DNA of 64,000 nt from Collybiopsis luxurians FD-317 M1 (Eukaryota; Basidiomycota; Agaricomycetes; Agaricales; Omphalotaceae). Location: positions 558,001 through 622,000 of the forward strand of contig KN834750.1 in assembly GCA_000827265.1 (NCBI GenBank). Reading direction: 5' to 3'. This document shows positions 26,528 through 37,678 of this stretch, one piece after another; within the stretch, counting starts at the first letter, position 1, and each line of letters opens with the position of its first letter. A program made the position numbers and the translations under genes. The notes below the pieces were generated by a model. It was not told where the DNA came from, made no database searches, and saw only the letters and a program-made list of their open reading frames with translations.

Positions 26528-27598
26528 TCAGTGATGCGGGCCATCTGCATCGAAAACCATCTGGTGGTGACCGCTATTGATAGCAATCTGATCTCCAGTC
26601 TCCGTTGGAACATAAGCTTCCTGAGGAAGTCCTGTCTCATCTAAGCCCTCAGCCGCTTCAATGATCTCGTACAACCTGGAAGCTACTTCTGGTGGAGGGA
26701 CTCTTCCTCCAAGGATGTCCCTTGCCGGAACAGGAGATCCATAGAAGTCGCGATTGGCATCCTTCCGTTCAATGAGGACGGTGCCTTCTAGTGACAAACC
26801 CGCAAATAGACCTGATGATAGGACGTCAAGCTATTGAATTTTCCTTTCAAAGGATTAGCTAACATGCCTTTGCTCTTTGAGTACGAAAACATGGGCGCTG
26901 GATGAGCCAAAGATGCCTGCACGCTTCCTCCTGTTCCAATAGGTCCTGCCGCAGCAGAAATATTGCCGCCAATAGTAACATTACCTCCTAGTGAAAAGGC
27001 CCTCACAGCATCTTCACTGTTCAAAACAATCACAAAGTCTGTGATATCAGCGCCTATCTGCAATCCCCAGCCGAGTCCACCTGTGGCAATGCATGACGGT
27101 GCAGACCAGGATCCGTCTGGGAGTCGAGCGATAACCAAACCTGAGCCAGCCTTCCCTTCAGATCAGAGTGTTAATTGTCACGGACGTCTTCAGATAATAT
27201 GAATCTAACCAGAGAAGACAAATCCGGCTTTGATAACTTGGAAGATGGCCAGACCTATCGGAGATTGGTCAACGAAGGTTTGGGCGAAGGGGCCAGTTAG
27301 AACAGACCTCGAGCAGATTGCAAAACAGCTTTGGGTATAGCATTGAGAGCAGATTCTGGTCGCTCAGGATCGGCTAAGACAGAAGTAGAATTCAAAGACT
27401 CCCAGATATCGAGGCTTGGCACGCACCGAGAAAGCTATCTAGAATCTTTGCTGCTTTGTCTGCCTCTCCGGGAAGTGAAAAACCTTGGGCAAATTCCCTT
27501 GAACCTGATGCGATCTTATTACCACTTGCCTGGGCAAATGCTGTAGCTTGAATGCCCGCTTTTTGGGCTCCTTGTTTAAACTTTGCGAGCATACTCAT
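26528..27598 (-). CDS. SYLF-domain (Ysc84/Lsb3-type) protein lacking an SH3 domain
   Basis: Lipid- and actin-binding SYLF domain protein, linked in fungi to endocytic actin patches. The ATG at 27598 opens MSMLAKFKQGAQKAGIQATA; another Met two codons later is possible. Spliced exons give the standard domain: ADKAAKILDSFL, SALNAIPKAVLQSARGLAIF, KAGFVFSGKAGSGLVIARLP, DGSWSAPSCIATGGLGWGLQ, IGADITDFVIVLNSEDAVRA, GGNVTIGGNISAAAGPIGTG, YSKSKGMLAN, then LFAGLSLEGTVLIERKDANR and DFYGSPVPARDILGG. The remaining ~60 residues (PPPEVASRLYEIIEAAEGLD...) end at FDADGPHH with no SH3 domain, unlike yeast Ysc84/Lsb3; such stand-alone SYLF proteins are common in fungi. A CACGTG motif lies 70 bp upstream. Confidence 0.88.
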
Positions 27599-28211
27599 AG
27601 TTTGTAGTATGTAGGAGTTGGATTCAAAGACGGCAATGGGCAGTGTAATCTCGACGTCATTCGCAGCACGTGTCACTGGCGCTTATTCGTCCATCGAGCC
27701 ATTGAAGCCTCGATACGAGTAGACTGAATCAAAGCGAATGTGTCTCTTTCGAGAAGCCTTTAGAATGATCTAGTCGTGCCAAATGCCCTGAATTTCGAGT
27801 GATAATCCTAGCACTCCACAGGATCTTCTTGTCCGGACTCGTACAGCAGCGTAACGGCTCACTTTCGCAAAAAGGACAATTGTTGCAAGTAAAGACTGTA
27901 CGAAATAGATATAGTGAAATTATATTAAGGGACGGCGCACAGATTGGCCACATATCCATATCCAAGTGGAAAAGAAGAGTGATAAAAGGATTGTAGATAA
28001 CAACGGACATTGAAAACAAGATATCCAGAAGCATGCGAAGTTGTTACAGGCTGCAAGTCCATTGAATATTAGCCATAGATGTTGTTAGAGAGTGGATAGA
28101 ATGCAATAAGGGTATATAAAGACGATTGTTTGACATTGTAAAGATAGGTATAGGTCGTGGTCGTAAGGGTTAAATTGCCTACTAAAAAAAATTCTGGTGA
28201 GCCGCAGGAAA
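27599..28211. other. Intergenic between SYLF gene and Msb1-like gene
   Basis: About 610 bp between the SYLF start and the stop of the Msb1-like gene, both on the minus strand. Contains the CACGTG noted separately; otherwise AT-rich with no coding frame, RNA gene or repeat recognised. Likely the SYLF promoter plus the 3' UTR of the Msb1-like gene. Confidence 0.5.
27667..27672. promoter_or_regulatory. CACGTG E-box upstream of SYLF gene
   Basis: Core E-box CACGTG (context gcacgtgtc) about 70 bp upstream of the SYLF gene start. Seen directly; function inferred. Confidence 0.35.
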
Positions 28212-31200
28212 TTATTCTGGAGAAGTTTGGATTGGCTCAGATTCCGCAGATTTCACTGGAAGAAGAGTAAGAACTAGGAATCGAGAAAATTGGATAAACT
28301 TACTTTCTGACTCGGTCTTGACTTCATTATCGTCAGAATTAGACTCGGGCGTTTGGGCGTCCACAGCTGCAGTGACCATCTCTCGCTCCATTGGTTCGCC
28401 GCGGTCCATCACGTCAGCGGAAGAAGTCTCGCCCTCAACCTCGGTTTCACGAGATGCACCTGCAACATCTCTAGAAGGCACCTCAGCAGATGCGGCCATG
28501 AGGGCAGCAACAGTTTCACTGGAGCTCAAAGCGAGCTGGGGCCCGGGGGTTTCACCTGAGAGCACTACAGTCTCTGGAGCAGGTGGCAAGTGATCTTCAG
28601 GTATGTCATTAACTGCTGGAATTTCCGAACTAGATTGTTCTGCTATGGGTGTGTCAAGCACTGTAATGACTGGGGCAGTAGCTGGGGGAATGGCTGGTGC
28701 GTCTACAACTGGTATTTCTGGCAATAAAATTTCCCCGGCAGGACCTGGTGAACGTAAAGGATCTGAGTGAATCGTAGTCTCTTCTCTGGCTTTGTCAACA
28801 GATGTTTCTTCGAAAGCTTCTTCGATTAGGGCTTGTCCATGACCAGGCTCAGAAGATGACTCTTCTTGGACAAAGATTTCGTCCAAGATATTGGTTGACA
28901 GCCCTTCCTCTACCTTTCCGGCAGTGAGTCCCTCTATAGCGGACTCCTCATTGGGAGCGGTCTCCGTAACATAAGCTAAGGGATGCTCGGCAACAGGCTT
29001 ATCGACGGCAGACCCTGCAATTAAGACTTCTCCCGTCGCGTGCTCCATCAAAGCTTCCTCAACGATAGGTACATCCGCAACATGCTCGGACTGTTCGGCG
29101 AAGCGTTCTTCCGCTTCTTCCGCTACTGTCTCTACATCTCCAGACTCCTTCGAAAAGGGTTCCGCGGTTTCCGTTTCACGCTCTCCAGAGATAGCGGGGT
29201 ACTCGATAATAGGCTCCGGGGCTGCAGATTCATCCGTTACATCTTCTCTACCCACATCGACCTCCTCCGAAATCACGATGTCTGCATCGGTAGGAATAAA
29301 TTCCTCGTTGGATATTGTTGTTACGTCTGCTCTGGGCGTATCCTGCCCTTCAACAGAATTATCCACTGCCTTTTCCTCTCCCATTTTAACCTCGGCGACT
29401 TGGACTGGAACTGATTCTTGGACTTCAGCAGCGAGCGTCGTGTTGTGCTGTTCGGCGGCCTGCTCCGGAACGACTTCTTCCGCAGCTCGGTCAGAGACAG
29501 CCTCTTCGATAACTGGCACCTCAGCTACTACTTCTGTCACAGGCTGCTCAGCAATCTCGGATTCCGTGATAGGCTCGACAGCTGGAGAGTTTTCAACGAC
29601 AGATACGGAGCCGAGAGAATTTGATGATACATTCAGAGTGGCCTCTACGACAACAGGCTCAGCGGTCTCATAAGCATCGATCTTGCCACCGGCGATATGC
29701 TCAACAGGCTCGAAAGTTTCGGTTTTAGAACCCTCATCGGGAACAACCGTGGTTGGAGAAGGAGCGTCCTGAGAGTCGTCATAACGGGCAAAATAAAAGA
29801 TGTCGAGGCAGACTCACTTGGATCTCGTTGGGCTCCAGTATATCTGCAGATACACTGTCATCGCTAACTGCTCCTTTCTCCTTACCTTCGGCAGAAGGTA
29901 GGTCGGCCTTGATTTCTGCAGCTTCTTCGTTTTTCGTCTCCTCAGTCAAGATCGCTGGAGCCTCAAAATTCGCCTGGGAAGGTGAATCCGTGCTAGGCTC
30001 AGGTTCATTTTCTAATGTCTTAGTGGCTGAATTGATTGTATAAACGACCGGTATCGCTGATTCTTCGGGGGTAGCCGGAACAGGGAATTCAGGCTCGGGC
30101 GCAGCAATAGTTTCTGCGGTTGGTTCCAGGACAGATAAAGGTTCGAACAGGGTTTCTGAGCGCGCTATAGAAACGTTCTGGGGCATCTCGACCGGGGTTT
30201 CAGAAACCTCGACAACCTCTTTTATCGAGGCAGGCATAGCTTTTACAGAAACAGGATCGTCCTTTACAGAAAAGTAAAACATCAAAAACGGAAGTGAATG
30301 CCCAGTGAACGCACCTTGTCCTTGCTTTCCCCAGCAAACACAGGCGCAGCATCCAAAACTACGGAGATCGATGCCTCAATTAGATGGTGAATGATAAATC
30401 GAAGAAACTACCTTGTTCGAAAGGAACTGAAGGGGTCAAGCTTCCCTTGTCTTGGACCTTCACAGATTGAACTGAGGCCTCAGGTAAAGAAAGCTTTTCT
30501 GCTGGAGGATTCGCTTCATGTTGAGATTGGTCTGCAGTCTCGACAGCCCGAGTGTCTTCCCGAACCTCCTCGTTTTCTTTTTCCGCTACAACTGGATGAG
30601 TATCCTCCGAACGGGGTGAATCTGTCTTGGACACGAGCTCCCCTTCCGAATTATCAGTAACGGCTTCTGCGCTGTTCTGAAGTTGAGGCTGCGTCCCGGT
30701 CTCGGCAGCAACAGCGGCAATACCAGCACCTGCCACGCCAGTAGCGACCGCGGCCGCTGCTGCTACAGAAGGATCCTCTCCTACAATATCCTTTTGAACA
30801 TTCTTATCCGCTAAATCTTCTTTCTCCTCTTTAACGGCAGCCGGTATCTCGACACTCTTCTTGGGCAGTGGATCTGTCTTAGAGGCTGATTCTTCCTCCG
30901 CTAAAATCTCCCCCATTTCGCCAATCTTGACATCCTTACCCCTCTTCTTCTTAGTAGGTGACGAAGCCTCTTCCTTCTCGCCTTTTTGCCTCTTCGATCC
31001 TCCCCAGAAACTGAATCGCTTCACAGATGCATTTACAGACGAGAGCGACGGTCGCGGGGAAGATGCACGTTTTCCCAATCTAGGAGAAGCTGCAGACTCC
31101 GTTGTGGTAGCTTGCGGTGTGTCTATGGTTCCCTCCCTGCTTGGCGAACCAGGGCTTTGCGGCGCTGGGGCTGGCGGGGTAGGTTTCACATACTCCTGCT

Positions 31201-33137
31201 CGACTACCATCCACTCAACTTTCTTCCCCTGCCCTTCCTCCGCCGTTTCAATCTCAGGAACAACGCTTGCCTTGAGCCTACAGATAACAAACTTGGGCCA
31301 ATTATCGATATCGGTGATCGGATCGAGTAACGAGTCGTTCCAAAAGTCAATAAAGGCCTCATCAAGAGGAATCAGCGCAACATTTGTAACCCGTGAACTA
31401 GATTTGGAGGCCCCATTGGAAGTAGATGAACCATTTAATACCTGAATATGAGATCCTGTGGAAGGGATTGTAATCGGAGGAAGAACATCCAGACTCCTGC
31501 GAGACGGATGATTCGGAGTTTTGGCAGATTTTCTGCTACCTTTTCGGGATGGAGTGACACTAGGGGAAGTGACTTCCGTATCCCTGCTGTCCAGAAGAGT
31601 CTCCGCAAGAGGTGTCATCAATGGGCTTGACTGTAGAAAGCCAGAAGTTGAAAAAGTATTCCAATCCAATCCAATGAGGTTTGACTGCTGTTCAGTGACA
31701 TTCTCCGTAGAGGATGCTGACTGCTGTCGAACGTGACTGCGGCTTCTGGTGTTATTCTCATAACGGCCATTATCAACTGGGGAGAGGAAATTTATGGATG
31801 GTTCTGCCTGTGTCTCTTCTCCAGTGAGGAGCGAAAGAGCCGCCAAAGTCTCGTCGCTCAAGATACGACCAAGACCTGAATATTTTCCTGGAGAATAAGA
31901 CTCTTCATCTCCTGATACACCGGCATCTTGGATTTTTCGCCAGGCAGAGTACGGTGGCGTATCAGCTGTAGGAATGGTCGCCTTCAGAGCGTCCGAAACT
32001 ATCTGTAGGGGTACTTTGGAGAACTTTGCGCCCGAGGGAGGTATTTCTGTGGCGACATGCACGAAAAGGGCGTCGCATCGTCTTGTCGAAAAACGCGGAC
32101 GAGGAAGAAGATCACGTTCTGGGGAAGGTTGAGAATGGCTAGTATATGGGTAGTGCTTGACCAGTTCAACCAGACGCTTAGGCAGGCGATGATTCACGAC
32201 TTCATTCCTACAGTGGGTAAGTGTCAACACGAAACAAGGCACAGTGGAGTAGCTGAAAAGGAGACCTACCGGATATGCGAAAGGAAAAGATGTTCCAGTA
32301 TACGTCCTTGTCTATCCCATTGTTCGTAGAACGACAAAAAGTCGCTGGTTTGCCTGGATTTTTCCGCGGTAAGAAGCCAGAAACCAAAAACCTTGGAGAG
32401 TTTACTTCCGGAGATACTATTCGCTTCAGCGTGTGCAGCTAGAGAGGAAAGTAGGTCCAAAGTAGTTGTCAGGAGTTCCAAATTGATAGTCTGGAGCTGA
32501 GGAGCCAGGATCTCGGAAAAGGATTTCGGTGGGTAAGAAGCGGACTTTTCCAACTCGAAGAAGTGGTTATACCAGAGTGGGTCATTTCCAAATGAAGTTC
32601 CGGGGAGCTGAAGGTGACGAAAGGCCCAACGAAGGACCGCCGCAACATCATGGGGGGAACGAGTGGAAGTGATTTCGGATTCGAAAGCAGCTGCAGATTC
32701 TTGTATGAATAGCAGAATTAATCTTTGCTGTGCGGCGGGCGACGCTGAATGCCAGTGAGGATGCATGATACCAAGAGTCTCCAGACCTGAAAAACCAGAA
32801 TGAAGATTTAATAATCCAAACAGAAAATTCAATCCTTACCTCGAGCAATTATGGCTTGCGAACAAGCCCGAACGATGACTAGGGTCTGTTCTGGCGACAA
32901 CCGTGTTTTTCCAACCAAATCTTCATTACCAAATACGTTGGTGAGCACACGGCTCTCCCTACGCTCTGGTAAATTTAAGGAGAGATGAGGATAGTCGGGG
33001 GCCTTTGCGGCTGCAGAAGGAGTGGGAATTACATATTCAAATTTTCCTTCGAGAGGGGAGGCCGAAGATTCAGAATTGGGTGATAGCTTGTCTTCTTGTT
33101 TCTTGCGTCCAAGGAGCTTGGACAGAAACAAGGCCAT
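28212..33137 (-). CDS. Msb1/Mug8-domain protein with long acidic low-complexity tail
   Basis: Fungal polarity protein of the Msb1/Mug8 family (RhoGAP-like fold; Msb1 acts with Cdc42/Rho signalling in yeast). The ATG at 33137 opens MALFLSKLLGRKKQEDKLSP. The N-terminal ~450 residues, over several exons, form the folded domain: FEYVIPTPSAAAKAPDYPHL, TRLSPEQTLVIVRACSQAII, LETLGIMHPHWHSASPAAQQ, LILLFIQESAAAFESEI, KVFGFWLLTAEKSRQTSDF, FLSFYEQWDRQGRILEHLFL, LPKRLVELVKHYPYTSHSQP, CDALFVHVATEIPPSGAKFS. A linker with PALIPLDEAFIDFWNDSLLD-like sequence (VALIPLDEAFIDFWND) and basic KRFSFWGGSKRQKG follows. The last ~900 residues are Glu/Val/Ala-rich and repetitive (28.2-30.7 kb). Introns are short; the final one near 28262-28306 leads to KSAESEPIQTSPE. 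Total ~1,500 residues. Confidence 0.83.
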
Positions 33138-33218
33138 CCTGAGCTTGTACCAGAATTAAAGTAAACAACGAAAGTACTGTAGCTGCTTAGACGCCCATCT
33201 CGGCTTAGGTTTTACGAG

Positions 33219-33224
33219 CACGTG
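33219..33224. promoter_or_regulatory. CACGTG E-box upstream of Msb1-like gene
   Basis: CACGTG (context gagcacgtgccg) about 82 bp upstream of the Msb1-like start, next to a short GC-rich direct repeat (gacgtcggacgtcggacgg) at about 33241-33259. Seen directly; regulatory role inferred. Confidence 0.35.
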
Positions 33225-33401
33225 CCGATAACGGCGGTCGCGACGTCGGACGTCGGACGGCAAGGACGGGACAAAAGCCCAAGGGCGCAATTTTAGACAT
33301 TCAACAGCATTCGTAATTTAATATCGTCAGGTGCATGCAATACATATACATCTATCATGAGCATCAAAGTATATATGCTTATAACCAGATCCAAAGAGTC
33401 A

Positions 33402-34476
33402 CTAAGCGGCAGTGCCCCATAGCGATCCTAACTTGAGCCATGGCTCGGCAGGACCTAGCTTCGTGTAGCGGCCAGAAACCACAAGGAAAAAGTGCGCAAG
33501 AGAAACTAGGAAGGTGTAAGAGAATAAACAGAATGGAACACCAGATCCAACGAACCGGTCGTGACGATTGCAAGAATCGAGGATATTGCTCGCCCACTAC
33601 CAGATTTAACCTGGGGTGTTACAGGTAGGTCGGTCTGAGCTTCTGGCTTCTCCAGAATAGCATTGAAAAGGGCTCCGTTGTAATAGAACACGGCGTTGGC
33701 TTCCTGAGTAATACCACCTCAAGCAAGCAATTAGACCCGGGTGAACGAGTATTAAACACCAATACAGTAAAGAATTACCTTTGATTTCAATGTCGTCACC
33801 AGCTCCTTGATTCATGCCATTCCTAAACCAGTCCTTTATTCGCTTCATTTCTCCCAACGAGGCGGGCTTGGACGAGGATAGTTCTTTGAAGGCATAAAAA
33901 GAAAGACCTTCACCGGAAGCCTCATCCAAATCATATGCTTTTGCCAACGCGTGACGAATACTCTGTCCACCGCTGAGGTCACCGAGATACCGGACGTAGG
34001 CATGGGCAACCAGTCGCGAGGGATCTAAAGACGAGTTGATTTCTCGGATTCTATCCACATATGTAGACATGGCTCTTGGCGGCGAGGAGACTAATGACTT
34101 GTGAAGTGGATGAGATTGCCAGGCAGACTCTGAAACTTGCAGTAAATGAGATATGTCGGCTGAAAGAGCAGGACCGCGGCGCAAAAGAGTTGGATTGTAG
34201 ATTGGTTCGAGGACAGGATGTGTGGCGTGCTGTTCCAGTCCATCTTCCAATGCCGTGTAGACGTGCCAAAGCATCATTAGAAAGCGCACATAATCTTCCT
34301 GCGTTCGACATTATGCTCGGCTATTCTGGACAGCAGTGGGGAAAACGCACCCTGGACAATTCACCACTGAGCAACTTGGACGCCGCAGGACTGTGCTCAA
34401 TCGTCTCATGCGCCTCCTTGGTCGACTGACGCAAGATATCTGACAGAGACAGAGTAAGGTCGATTGTTGAAGACAT
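33402..34476 (-). CDS. Heme oxygenase, C-terminally membrane-anchored
   Basis: Cleaves heme to biliverdin, CO and iron, normally on the ER or outer mitochondrial face. From the ATG at 34476: SDILRQSTKEAHETIEHS with the proximal His of the KEAH motif, EDYVRFLMMLWHVYTALEDG, LEQHATHPVLEPIYNP, and the family signature RLVAHAYVRYLGDLSGGQSI, then MKRIKDWFRNGMNQGAGD and, after an intron, TQEANAVFYYNGALFNAIL. A last 50-nt intron (donor gttcgt, acceptor tcctag) joins SSILAIVTT to VSLAHFFLVVSG, creating a ~22-residue membrane anchor followed by RYTKLGPAEPWLKLGSLWGT and the stop at 33402. Reading through that intron would end the protein inside the anchor. All key residues are present. Biliverdin is the chromophore of fungal phytochromes, and one is encoded 14 kb downstream (48362-54258). 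Confidence 0.92.
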
Positions 34477-34857
34477 GATGGTCGAAAGGGAAAGAGATGT
34501 AGAAGTTCACAGCACTCTCCAATAAATAGAACACCCCTGGCAGCTTCAGTCCTGAGTCATCCGATATCAGTGATGAGTGCGAATGCACAACTGCAGTGGT
34601 ACAATTGATGATCAAATATTTGTAATCTTATCAGACGAGATAACTGCTGCAGTACACAATACTCGGAATATCGAAGTACAGATATACGTTACAATGACAT
34701 ACATAGTTCAGAGAGTATCATAGGTATCGGTCTTCCAAAAGATGAATATCCAGCAAAATGTTGACAAGTCGAGGTTGCGAAAGAAGGTCGAAAGGCTGCG
34801 CAATCCCGAGTGCTGATTGCGTATATTACGGACTCTCGGCTGGAAAGACGCTCTGTT

Positions 34858-36432
34858 TCAAAATCGCTCAAGATGCCTCCAGGAAAAAAAAAAAAGTGGA
34901 GATGGACATACAGTCGTAAAAGTTGCACTCGGCGGAGAAGGATTCGATAAAGTGCGTTTCCTGGGTCTACTTTCAACAGGTATATTGAAAGTCTGGTCTG
35001 GTGCCCCGCCAGAAAACTCCTGTTTCAACGATGAATGCAAAACAATTTTGGGGTCTTGGTGCTCCTCATCGACCTGATATTCTGTATAACAGAAGAAACG
35101 TCGTTACCGATTCCACCCAGATATATACATAAACTGAAAATCCCTTACTGATTTCCAAATCAGGTTGACTGACGCCCATCAATACACCGCCTCCTATGAC
35201 GCGCCAGGTGACGGGATAAAAACCTTTCTGTCTTTCAGCTTCAATTCGAGTTTTGGGTTTTGTAGGTAACGAGGGAGATATTGGTTTCCTCGCCGAGTCT
35301 GATTCCGGACTGACGGTGCGTTTCTTCGAATGGCCACCTTGCGCAGAACTCAAGTCATTGATTATCGATGCATTGGCGTGGATACTGAGGAAACGTCAAG
35401 CCGGAGAGATTTGATTTCAGCGTACTTACTTACAATGTACATTTGTCCCCTCTAGAACAGTGTCTCGGGGGTTTGTTGTGGAATTTGCAAAGCACCGCTA
35501 TTAGGCGTTTGTGAGTCCACTCATTGCATGACTGCTTAGAAAGAAAACGGACTCTTGTATGACTTCGATTCCTTGCTACAATTCGGTTTCAATTTAGCCT
35601 TGACTCCGGCTACTTGATTTTTGATCGTCGACTGTGACAAAGGTGCAGGTACAGCAGAGGTATCATTAGCTTGCGTGGGTGGCGATTCGCCGATATCATC
35701 CTCACCGACCACTTGGACTCGGTCAGATTGAGGGTTATACGTCGGCGTATCCAAAAAGCTCATTGAACTGCTGTGAGATTCCACCGAGTTGCTGCGTGAC
35801 TGGTGAATCGGAAAATTCATACTCTCTAGGTACGGCAGCGAAGACATTCCTGTGACAGGAGGAGAGAGCTGGGGATAGGAATCATATATCCAGAAAGGCG
35901 ACGGATAACCAGTAGTAGATGTCGGTATAGCATGGGGTGACGCGTATGCGGGAGGAATGACTGCGAAAAAAAAAGGTCGAAGGAAGACTTCACCGGATTA
36001 GATTATGAACATACACCAAGGAGGAATGTAGCTTCTATCGGTTACTGCAGGGGAATTTGCCCAGTTGGAATCAACTACATTGAACACGACATAGCCCAAG
36101 TGCTCAGTAGCTCGCAGGTATAGTGATTGGACTGAGGCAACTTACCTACGATTGGCGCTGGATGTGCTGGACTATGCCAGAATCGACAACTAGTTCCATT
36201 CCGACAATAACCAGACTCATAAAATTTGCAGGATACCACGCTATGGACGTCCAAGGCGGAAGAAAGGGTGTGTGCAAAATCGCACTGCATGCCAGAGAAA
36301 GGGCAGGTGCCCATTTGAAAATACTTGCACGGTTTCGCTGTGAAATACCATATTAAAACGTTTGATAACTTTTCTCTTGAGTTCACATCCCTACTCACTA
36401 TGTCTTTTTTTCTTTGTTCCGTTGACAGTCAT
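34858..36432 (-). CDS. CCCH zinc-finger protein with three fingers
   Basis: Probable RNA-binding regulator. The ATG at 36432 and a first intron (donor gtgagt) give MTVNGTKKKRHTKPCKYFQ. Finger 1: CKYFQMGTCPFSGMQCDFAH; finger 2: CKFYESGYCRNGTSCRFWH; after a Ser/Pro-rich middle exon (~35536-35900; SLPYLESMNFPIHQSRSNSV) finger 3: CKFHNKPPRHCSRGDKCTFI-H, split by an intron right after KCTF. The rest is low complexity (KKRTVSPESDSARKPISPSL) with one hydrophobic, ordered patch FYPVTWRVIGGGVLMG and SLKQEFSGGAPDQTFNIPVE. The 3' end is uncertain: reading through gives a stop at 34858, splicing a ~35-nt intron would stop at 34868. Comparable multi-CCCH proteins act in mRNA decay or processing; no specific ortholog recognised. 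Confidence 0.75.
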
Positions 36433-37678
36433 CGCGAGTTGAAATTGGATATGGTGATGCGGGTGCCAGCAGGTTCGGGATACAGAGAGCTGAACGGAGA
36501 AGGTTGTCGGAGCGTTGAATAAGATCGTTTTATAGTATTCGACGCTTCGAACCTTCCTTTTTAGATCAGATAATAACTCGCGTACAGACTTCTTTATGAA
36601 TCACAGACAAGAGATACAACCTTGCTGCTTTGCCACAAGATCGGAACTGGATCCGTGGCCTTTCTCTGTGTGGCTGTAGGTGGACGGGATGGACGCGAGG
36701 ACGGGTATGTGATTTATAACAATAGATGTTTATATTTTGGCCGTTGACAGATAATCTGGTCAAAATATGACCCCGATGTATCGAAGTTTCGGGCTAGTAT
36801 TTTGCATAAGTGCGTGTCTTTAATATGAATTATAACCTCAGTAGAACGTGGTGCATACAAGCACTCTTTGGCTAATGCAAAGTTAGCTAGCACGAGGTTT
36901 ACTATGTGGATACGAAAGGTTCCTATGGACGAGAATTCGTTCACAATTCCTCCCCCCCGTTTTCAGATTCTGTGAGGCCCGAATTAGTTACTTAAAAGGG
37001 AAAAGACAATAAAGCACGATTAGCACACCGGAGAGTTGTTTTCTTTATTGTCAAAAGGTCGATTCAGTATGATGGAAGAGGATTTGACAGATAACGTGGT
37101 CTTGGACCTGAGGCTTATTGTATTCTTCTGCATTCTGTAGGAGGGAGTGGGAAGTTTATAAAAGAAAGAGTTTCATCAACATGGTCCCCATACTCCTACC
37201 ATGCACGTCGCGATAGTTTGCCTCTGGCCCATAAGTAGATCTTGTATACGACAACAGTCCGCTATCCACTGCAAGCGCGATCCAAATTCTGATTGCGGCG
37301 CAAGTAAAAAGGTAGAAACGATATGAAAGCAGTAGTCTTTGGCCATCAGTTTATTGTTCTTTGAGGGGTTCAATTACGGAGACCGAACTCGCTTAGAATT
37401 GACTAGGGCGAGCTTACCTGAGAAGCTGGGAAGCCGTAGATGCCAATCTTTCATCTTGAACCGCCGAAGTGGTTCCTGCTATATAGCTCAATATCTAGAG
37501 ATTGATCATCAGTGAGCCACTGAGCATCCAGACACAATCCAGACAGGACCGATTCTTTAGCGCCGAAAATGACGCCAAGCGCCTAACGGAGCCACCTCCA
37601 CTTAATTTTCACGCTCACCGCATCACCCTACCATCTCTGGCTCGTTTTCAGACCAAACCTCGTCCAAACTGACGAGTT
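36433..37678. other. Long divergent intergenic region
   Basis: About 1.25 kb between the divergent CCCH-protein and PA-TM-RING genes, the largest gap in the window. Only short frames with no codon character. A C7-like run (tcccccccc) lies near 36952-36959. I looked for tRNA B-box sequences (GGTTCGANTCC) and found only imperfect matches. May contain a non-coding RNA or regulatory sequence, but nothing can be named. Confidence 0.5.

Noticed and set aside
28318..31445. Plus-strand frames (28318-28593, 29040-29673, 30861-31445)
   Set aside because: Opposite the acidic tail of the Msb1-like gene; Ser/Thr/Arg-rich shadow translations with no family motifs.
33506..33600. Heme oxygenase ending at 33506 by reading through the last intron
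   Set aside because: A 50-nt canonical intron instead joins to a hydrophobic anchor plus a well-formed tail ending at 33402, the expected structure for the family.
36460..36570. Possible tRNA B-box (ggttcggga and, on the minus strand, ggttcgaag)
   Set aside because: Neither matches GGTTCGANTCC fully and no A-box or cloverleaf partner is visible nearby.
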